NCBI RefSeq assembly: GCF_021026375.1
Contig: NZ_JAJNDB010000003.1
Coordinates: 310,001 to 374,000, forward strand
Origin: Actinomycetospora endophytica
Lineage (GTDB): Bacteria; Actinomycetota; Actinomycetes; Mycobacteriales; Pseudonocardiaceae
Direction: 5' to 3'
DNA: 64,000 nt
Position 1 is the stretch's first letter. Each line of letters starts with the position of its first letter. The notes below the pieces were generated by a model. That model was not told the origin of the DNA and searched no databases. It worked only from the letters and a program-made list of their open reading frames with translations. Below, piece after piece: positions 59,209 through 64,000 of the stretch. A program made the position numbers and the translations under genes.

Positions 59209-60854
59209 GCGCCGGCGGGGTCTCGGTCTCGCTGGTCGACCCGCAGCTGGCCGACGCCGCCGCGGCGCTGGTCGAGAAGCTCGTCGGCGACGGCGTCGCG
59301 TCCGCGCTGGCCCGTCAGGACGCCACGCTGTGGGGCCCGGACGCGCAGAGCGAGGCGTCCAGGCGGCTGAGCTGGGTGTCGCTGCACGAGTCGTCGCGCC
59401 CGCTGGTCGACCGTCTCACCGCCCTGCGCGGGGACCTGCACGCCGAGGGCGTCGACCGCGTCGTCCTCGCGGGCATGGGCGGCTCGTCGCTGGCGCCCGA
59501 GGTCATCTGCCACACCCGCTCCGGCTCGGCGGTCGGCGGCGAGCACCCGATCACGGTGCTCGACACCACCGACCCCGGCCAGGTCTCCGACGCGCTCGCA
59601 GGTGACCTCTCGCGGACCGTGCTGGTGGTGAGCTCGAAGTCCGGCGGCACCGTCGAGACCGACAGCCAGCGTCGCACGTTCGCGCAGGTGTTCGCCGCGA
59701 ACGGCATCGACGCCGCGAGCCGGATGGTCGTGGTGACCGACCCGGGCACCAAGCTCGAGGAGCTCGCGGGGAACCTGGGCTACCGCGCCACGATCGAGGC
59801 CGACCCGGACGTCGGCGGGCGCTACTCGGCGCTCACCGCGTTCGGGCTGGTGCCCTCGGCGCTCGCCGGGGTCGACGTCGGCGCCCTGCTCGGCGAGGCC
59901 GCCGCGGCCGCGCCCGCGCTGGCGGCCGACAGCGCCGACAACCCGGCGGTCCTGCTGGGTGCCGCCCTCGCCGCGGCCCACAACGCGGGTGCCGAGAAGG
60001 TCGTGCTGGCCGACTCCGGCTCCGGGCTGATCGGCTTCGGCGACTGGGCCGAGCAGCTCATCGCCGAGTCCACCGGCAAGCAGGGCCTCGGGCTCCTGCC
60101 GGTCGTCGTCGAGAACCCCGACGCCCCCGGCTTCGTCGACCACGGCAGCGACGCCACCGTGGTGACCATCGGACCCGCCGTCGGGAACGCCCAGATCGCC
60201 GCCGAGGGCACCCTCGGCGGCCAGTTCCTGCTCTGGGAGACCGCGGTCGCCCTCGCCGGACGGCTGATCGGGATCAACCCGTTCGACCAGCCCGACGTCG
60301 AGTCCGCGAAGCAGGCCACCCGTGACCTGCTCGCCGAGGCCGACTCCGGCTCGGCGCCCTCGAAGGACGAGGCGCCGGTGCTCGTCGACGGGTCGGTCGA
60401 GGTCCGCGGCGGCCCGTGGCTCGGCAGCCCGGGCACGCTCGCCGAGGCGATCCAGACGCTGGTCAACGCCGCACCGGACCACGGCTACGTCGCCGTGCAG
60501 GCCTACCTGGACCGGCTCGACGACGCGTCCGCGATCGTGCTGCGCGCCGAGGTCGCGGCCCGCACCGGCCTGCAGACCACCTTCGGCTGGGGTCCCCGGT
60601 TCCTGCACTCCACCGGGCAGTACCACAAGGGCGGCCACCAGAACGGCGTGTTCCTGCAGATCACGGGCTCGGTGGCGGACGACCTGGCCATCCCCGACCA
60701 GCCCTTCACGTTCGGGCAGCTCCAGCACGCGCAGGCGGCGGGCGACGCGCAGGTCCTCACCGACCACGGACGTCCCGTCCTCCGTGTGCACCTGGCCGAC
60801 CGTGCCGCCGGGCTGGTGGCCCTGGCGAACGCGGTCACGGAGGTGACGCGGTGA
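59205..60854 (+). CDS. pgi: Glucose-6-phosphate isomerase
   Basis: SIS-fold enzyme linking glucose-6-phosphate and fructose-6-phosphate. The 549 residues contain [48 protein letters not shown] and [20 protein letters not shown]. These landmarks match the Pgi half of fused transaldolase/isomerase proteins better than the classical E. coli-type Pgi. The GTG start overlaps the tal stop by four bases and the stop overlaps zwf by four. Its insertion between tal and zwf distinguishes this operon from the M. tuberculosis one. Confidence 0.9.
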   Translation: MSAGGVSVSLVDPQLADAAAALVEKLVGDGVASALARQDATLWGPDAQSEASRRLSWVSLHESSRPLVDRLTALRGDLHAEGVDRVVLAGMGGSSLAPEVICHTRSGSAVGGEHPITVLDTTDPGQVSDALAGDLSRTVLVVSSKSGGTVETDSQRRTFAQVFAANGIDAASRMVVVTDPGTKLEELAGNLGYRATIEADPDVGGRYSALTAFGLVPSALAGVDVGALLGEAAAAAPALAADSADNPAVLLGAALAAAHNAGAEKVVLADSGSGLIGFGDWAEQLIAESTGKQGLGLLPVVVENPDAPGFVDHGSDATVVTIGPAVGNAQIAAEGTLGGQFLLWETAVALAGRLIGINPFDQPDVESAKQATRDLLAEADSGSAPSKDEAPVLVDGSVEVRGGPWLGSPGTLAEAIQTLVNAAPDHGYVAVQAYLDRLDDASAIVLRAEVAARTGLQTTFGWGPRFLHSTGQYHKGGHQNGVFLQITGSVADDLAIPDQPFTFGQLQHAQAAGDAQVLTDHGRPVLRVHLADRAAGLVALANAVTEVTR

Positions 60855-62398
60855 GCCTCACCGGCTCCCCGACGATGTCCTGGGACAACCCGCTGCGCGA
60901 CGCGCGGGACAAGCGGCTGCCGCGGATCGCGGGGCCGAGCGGGCTCGTGCTGTTCGGCGTGACCGGCGATCTCGCGCGCAAGAAGCTCATGCCTGCGATC
61001 TACGACCTCGCGAACCGGGGGCTGCTGCCGCCCGGCTTCGCGCTCGTCGGGTTCGCCCGGCGGGACTGGGCGCACGAGGACTTCGCCGAGGTCGTGCACG
61101 ACGCCGTGCGCGAGCACGCCCGCACGCCGTTCCGGTCCGAGGTGTGGGACCGGCTGGCGGAGGGCCTGCGCTTCGTGCAGGGCACCTTCGACGACGACGA
61201 CGCGTTCGACCGGCTCGCGGCGACCGTCGGCGAGCTGGACTCCGAGCGGGGCACGAACGGCAACCACGCCTTCTACCTCTCGATCCCGCCGGACGCATTC
61301 CCGACCGTGTGCAAGCAGCTCTCCCGTGCCGGGCTCGCCGAGTCGACCGAGGAGGCGTGGCGCCGCGTCGTCATCGAGAAGCCCTTCGGCCACGACCTCG
61401 GCTCCGCGCGGGAGCTCAACGGCATCGTCAACGACGTCTTCCCCGAGGAGTCGGTGTTCCGCATCGACCACTACCTCGGCAAGGAGACGGTGCAGAACCT
61501 GCTGGCGCTGCGGTTCGCCAACGAGCTGTTCGAGCCGATCTGGAACTCCCACCACGTCGACCACGTGCAGATCACGATGGCCGAGGACATCGGGGTGGGC
61601 GGCCGGGCCGGCTACTACGACGGCATCGGCGCCGCCCGCGACGTCATCCAGAACCACCTGTTGCAGCTGCTCGCGCTGACCGCGATGGAGGAGCCGCTGT
61701 CGTTCTCCCCGCACGACCTGCGCGAGGAGAAGATCAAGGTGCTGTCGGCGACGAAGCTCGCCGAGCCGATGGACGAGACCACCGCGCGCGGGCAGTACGC
61801 CGCCGGCTGGCAGGGCTCGAGCGAGGTCAAGGGCCTGCAGCAGGAGGACGGCTTCCCGCCCGACTCCGTCACCGAGACCTACGCCGCGATCACCTGCGAG
61901 GTGAACACCCGCCGGTGGGCGGGCGTGCCGTTCTACCTGCGCACCGGCAAGCGGCTGGGACGGCGCGTCACCGAGATCGCCGTGGTGTTCAAGCGGGCGC
62001 CGCACCTGCCGTTCGACCAGACGATGACCGAGGAGCTCGGACAGAACGCGCTGGTCGTGCGGGTCCAGCCCGACGAGGGCGTGACGCTGCGGTTCGGCTC
62101 GAAGGTCCCCGGCTCGGGGATGGAGGTCCGCGACGTCACGATGGACTTCGGGTACGGCAGCGCGTTCACCGAGGCCTCCCCCGAGGCCTACGAGCGCCTG
62201 CTGCTCGACGTCCTGCTCGGTGAGCCGTCGCTGTTCCCGACCAACACCGAGGTCGAGCTCTCGTGGCGCATCCTCGACCCGGTGATCGAGAAGTGGCACC
62301 GCGAGGGGACCCCCGACGCGTACGCCGCGGGCACCTGGGGCCCGCGCTCCGCCGACGAGCTCCTCTCGCGCACCGGCCGCACCTGGAGGAGGCCCTAG
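60851..62398 (+). CDS. zwf: Glucose-6-phosphate dehydrogenase
   Basis: First enzyme of the oxidative pentose phosphate branch, making NADPH. The 515 residues have the dinucleotide site LFGVTGDLARKKLMPAIYDL near residue 35, the active-site FRIDHYLGKETVQN near residue 205, and EKPFGHDLGSA. GTG at 60851 overlaps the pgi stop; an in-frame ATG eight codons later (MSWDNPLRD) is also possible. OpcA, encoded next, is its assembly partner. Confidence 0.96.
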   Translation: MSLTGSPTMSWDNPLRDARDKRLPRIAGPSGLVLFGVTGDLARKKLMPAIYDLANRGLLPPGFALVGFARRDWAHEDFAEVVHDAVREHARTPFRSEVWDRLAEGLRFVQGTFDDDDAFDRLAATVGELDSERGTNGNHAFYLSIPPDAFPTVCKQLSRAGLAESTEEAWRRVVIEKPFGHDLGSARELNGIVNDVFPEESVFRIDHYLGKETVQNLLALRFANELFEPIWNSHHVDHVQITMAEDIGVGGRAGYYDGIGAARDVIQNHLLQLLALTAMEEPLSFSPHDLREEKIKVLSATKLAEPMDETTARGQYAAGWQGSSEVKGLQQEDGFPPDSVTETYAAITCEVNTRRWAGVPFYLRTGKRLGRRVTEIAVVFKRAPHLPFDQTMTEELGQNALVVRVQPDEGVTLRFGSKVPGSGMEVRDVTMDFGYGSAFTEASPEAYERLLLDVLLGEPSLFPTNTEVELSWRILDPVIEKWHREGTPDAYAAGTWGPRSADELLSRTGRTWRRP

Positions 62399-62412
62399 AT
62401 GGTGGTCAGCCA

Positions 62413-63363
62413 GTGATCGTGGACCTGCCGTCGACCGACACGTCGGCGGTCAACCGCAAGATGGTGGAGCTGCGCGAGAGCGCGGGTGCCGTGGCCCTCG
62501 GCCGGGTGCTCACTCTCGTGATCTCCACCGAGGACGGGCCGGACGCGGAAGCCGCGATCCAGGCGGCCAACGACGCCTCGCGCGAGCACCCGTGCCGGGT
62601 CCTGGTGCTGGCCAAGGGCGCCCGGCGCGCCGCCTCCCGCCTGGACGCCCAGATCCGCATCGGCGGTGACGCCGGGGCGAGCGAGGTGATCGTGCTGCGG
62701 ATGTACGGGCCGCTGTCCGACCAGGGCGGGAGCATCATCGTGCCGCTCCTGCTTCCCGACGCCCCGATCGTCGCGTGGTGGCCCGGCGAGCCCCCGGCCT
62801 CGCCGGCGGAGGACCCGGTCGGCTCGGTCGCGGGCCGGCGGATCACCGACGTCGCCACGACGCGCTCGCCGTCGAAGACGCTCGCCAAGCTGGCGGCGCG
62901 CTACCACCCGGGCGACACCGACCTCGCCTGGACCCGCATCACCTCCTGGCGGGGCCTGCTCACGGCGGCGGTCGACGAGCCGCCGCACGAGAGCGTCACG
63001 CGGGTCGCGGTGTCCGGCGAGGCGGACTCGGCCTCCGCGGACCTGCTGGCCGGGTGGCTCGCGTCCCGGCTCGGCGTGCCGGTCGAGTGCAGCGTCGCCG
63101 AGGTCCCGGGCGGCGGCATCGGCGCGGTGGTCCTCGAGCGTCCCTCCGGGGCGGTGGAGCTCCGCCGGGTCGACAGCAAGACCGCCCGCCTCTCCCAGCC
63201 CGGTCAGCCGACCCGTCGTGTGGCGCTGGCGCGTCGCACGGTGCGGGAGTGCCTCGCCGAGGAGCTGCGCCGCCTGGACCCCGACGAGATCTTCCGGGAG
63301 GCCCTCGAGTCCGTCCCGCGGTCCGGGGCCCGTCGCTCGTCGCGCGCGAAGGCGAAGGCATGA
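62413..63363 (+). CDS. opcA: OpcA, glucose-6-phosphate dehydrogenase assembly protein
   Basis: Protein that helps assemble or activate Zwf in actinobacteria and cyanobacteria. The 316 residues start VIVDLPSTDTSAVNRKMVEL, then AGAVALGRVLTLVI, and contain LPLLLPDAPIVAWWPGEPP-like segments (IIVPLLLPDAPIVAWWPGE) and ITDVATTRSPSKTLAKLA, all family marks. GTG at 62413 is chosen because the upstream frame runs into zwf with no family similarity; its ribosome site is weak. It shares an ATGA overlap with pgl. Confidence 0.94.
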   Translation: MIVDLPSTDTSAVNRKMVELRESAGAVALGRVLTLVISTEDGPDAEAAIQAANDASREHPCRVLVLAKGARRAASRLDAQIRIGGDAGASEVIVLRMYGPLSDQGGSIIVPLLLPDAPIVAWWPGEPPASPAEDPVGSVAGRRITDVATTRSPSKTLAKLAARYHPGDTDLAWTRITSWRGLLTAAVDEPPHESVTRVAVSGEADSASADLLAGWLASRLGVPVECSVAEVPGGGIGAVVLERPSGAVELRRVDSKTARLSQPGQPTRRVALARRTVRECLAEELRRLDPDEIFREALESVPRSGARRSSRAKAKA

Positions 63364-64000
63364 GCGCCGGCGCCCGCATCGTGGCGGGCCGCGAGGTGGT
63401 CGTGCACGACGACGAGGAGGCGGTGGCCACCGACGGCGCCGCCCGCCTGATCGCGGCGCTGGCCGCGGCGCAGGCGGCGCGCGGTCACGCGTCGGTGGTG
63501 CTGACCGGCGGGGGAGTCGGCATCGCGATGCTGCGCGCCGTCGCCGCGTCCGCCGACCGGGACACCGTGGACTGGACGCGGGTCGAGGTGTTCTGGGGCG
63601 ACGAGCGCTTCGTGCCCGCCGGGGACGCCGAGCGCAACGACGCCCAGGCCCGCGAGGCGCTGCTCGACGCGCTCCCGCTCGACCCCGCCCGGGTGCACCC
63701 GATGGCGTCGTCGACCCCGGGTCACGCCGCGCTCGAGGCCGGTGACCTCGAACTGGTGGGCTCCGCCGACCCGGACCAGGGCGCCGGCGCGTACGCGCAG
63801 ATCCTCACCGCGGCCGCCGCGCGGCTCGGTGAGTCGCGCGAGGTGCCCGGCATCCCGGCGTTCGACGTGCTGCTCGCCGGCTGCGGGCCCGAGGGCCACA
63901 CGCTCTCGGTCTTCCCCGACTCCCCCGCCGTGCACGCCACGGCGCCCGGGGTCGTCGCGGTCCGGGACTGCCCCAAGCCGCCGCCGACGCGCATCTCGCT
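63360..64000 (+). CDS. pgl: 6-phosphogluconolactonase, 3' end outside window
   Basis: Hydrolase opening 6-phosphogluconolactone after Zwf. About 213 residues are in the window. VEVFWGDERFVPAGDAERND matches the DevB/Pgl signature, and LLAGCGPEGHTLSVFPDSPA replaces the usual GMGPDGHTASLFP with conservative changes. The ATG overlaps the opcA stop by four bases. A few dozen residues are missing at the right edge. Confidence 0.93.
   Translation, partial: MSAGARIVAGREVVVHDDEEAVATDGAARLIAALAAAQAARGHASVVLTGGGVGIAMLRAVAASADRDTVDWTRVEVFWGDERFVPAGDAERNDAQAREALLDALPLDPARVHPMASSTPGHAALEAGDLELVGSADPDQGAGAYAQILTAAAARLGESREVPGIPAFDVLLAGCGPEGHTLSVFPDSPAVHATAPGVVAVRDCPKPPPTRIS

Overview
The window is very GC-rich and gene-dense, with third codon positions almost always G or C, GTG starts, and many neighbouring genes sharing 4-base GTGA or ATGA stop/start overlaps. 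The content (NlpC/P60 hydrolase beside aconitase, MmpS-like lipoprotein, MptB-type mannosyltransferase, ergothioneine genes, IdeR/DtxR-type iron box, OpcA, sufRBDCSUT) points to a mycolate-related or pseudonocardial actinobacterium. A Pseudonocardia-like genome is my best guess, but it rests on gene content only. No rRNA, tRNA, CRISPR array, insertion sequence or prophage was seen.

The two ends follow a gene order that I recall from Mycobacterium tuberculosis Rv1445c-Rv1477. At the left are the cell-wall hydrolase and acnA. At the right are an ABC-F ATPase, the suf operon, mptB, a two-gene ABC exporter, ctaA, ctaB and the pentose-phosphate operon tkt-tal-pgi-zwf-opcA-pgl. About 30 kb of accessory metabolism lies between acnA and the ABC-F gene.

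Accessory block, 4.7-14.9 kb: a hypothetical protein and a siderophore-interacting reductase with an IdeR-like box upstream; a choline/carnitine O-acyltransferase paired with a 2-oxoglutarate/Fe(II) oxygenase; then an operon of aldehyde dehydrogenase (BetB-like), APC transporter and GMC oxidoreductase (BetA-like), divergent from a TetR/BetI-like regulator across a long inverted repeat. Together this looks like a quaternary-amine (choline, betaine, carnitine) region.

Accessory block, 15.3-26.9 kb: one leftward operon of HyuA-type and HyuB-type subunits (the latter carrying an acetone-carboxylase-gamma-like zinc-ribbon tail), a salicylyl-CoA 5-hydroxylase-like flavoprotein, an aryl acid-CoA/AMP ligase, a maleate-isomerase-family protein, a TetR regulator, a VOC protein, an 81-residue unknown and an alpha/beta hydrolase. 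It reads as an aromatic or ketone degradation route (activation, hydroxylation on CoA, ring cleavage, maleate to fumarate) coupled to an ATP-dependent carboxylase-like enzyme. It is the best candidate here for an undescribed system.

From 27.1 to 32.7 kb there are two tiny unknown genes, a SAM methyltransferase and egtA-egtB-egtC-egtD (ergothioneine). An ABC exporter with a MerR/SoxR-like palindromic promoter, a small HTH protein and the ABC-F gene follow. From 37.7 to 42.1 kb are a conserved hypothetical, a lone lycopene-cyclase-family gene, a universal stress protein translationally coupled to a class III nucleotidyl cyclase, and a lower-GC Mrr restriction endonuclease that looks recently acquired. 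A short interspersed repeat family occurs in the gaps at 35.1 kb and 53.3-54.4 kb, where it flanks a DUF559-type gene set between ctaA and ctaB.
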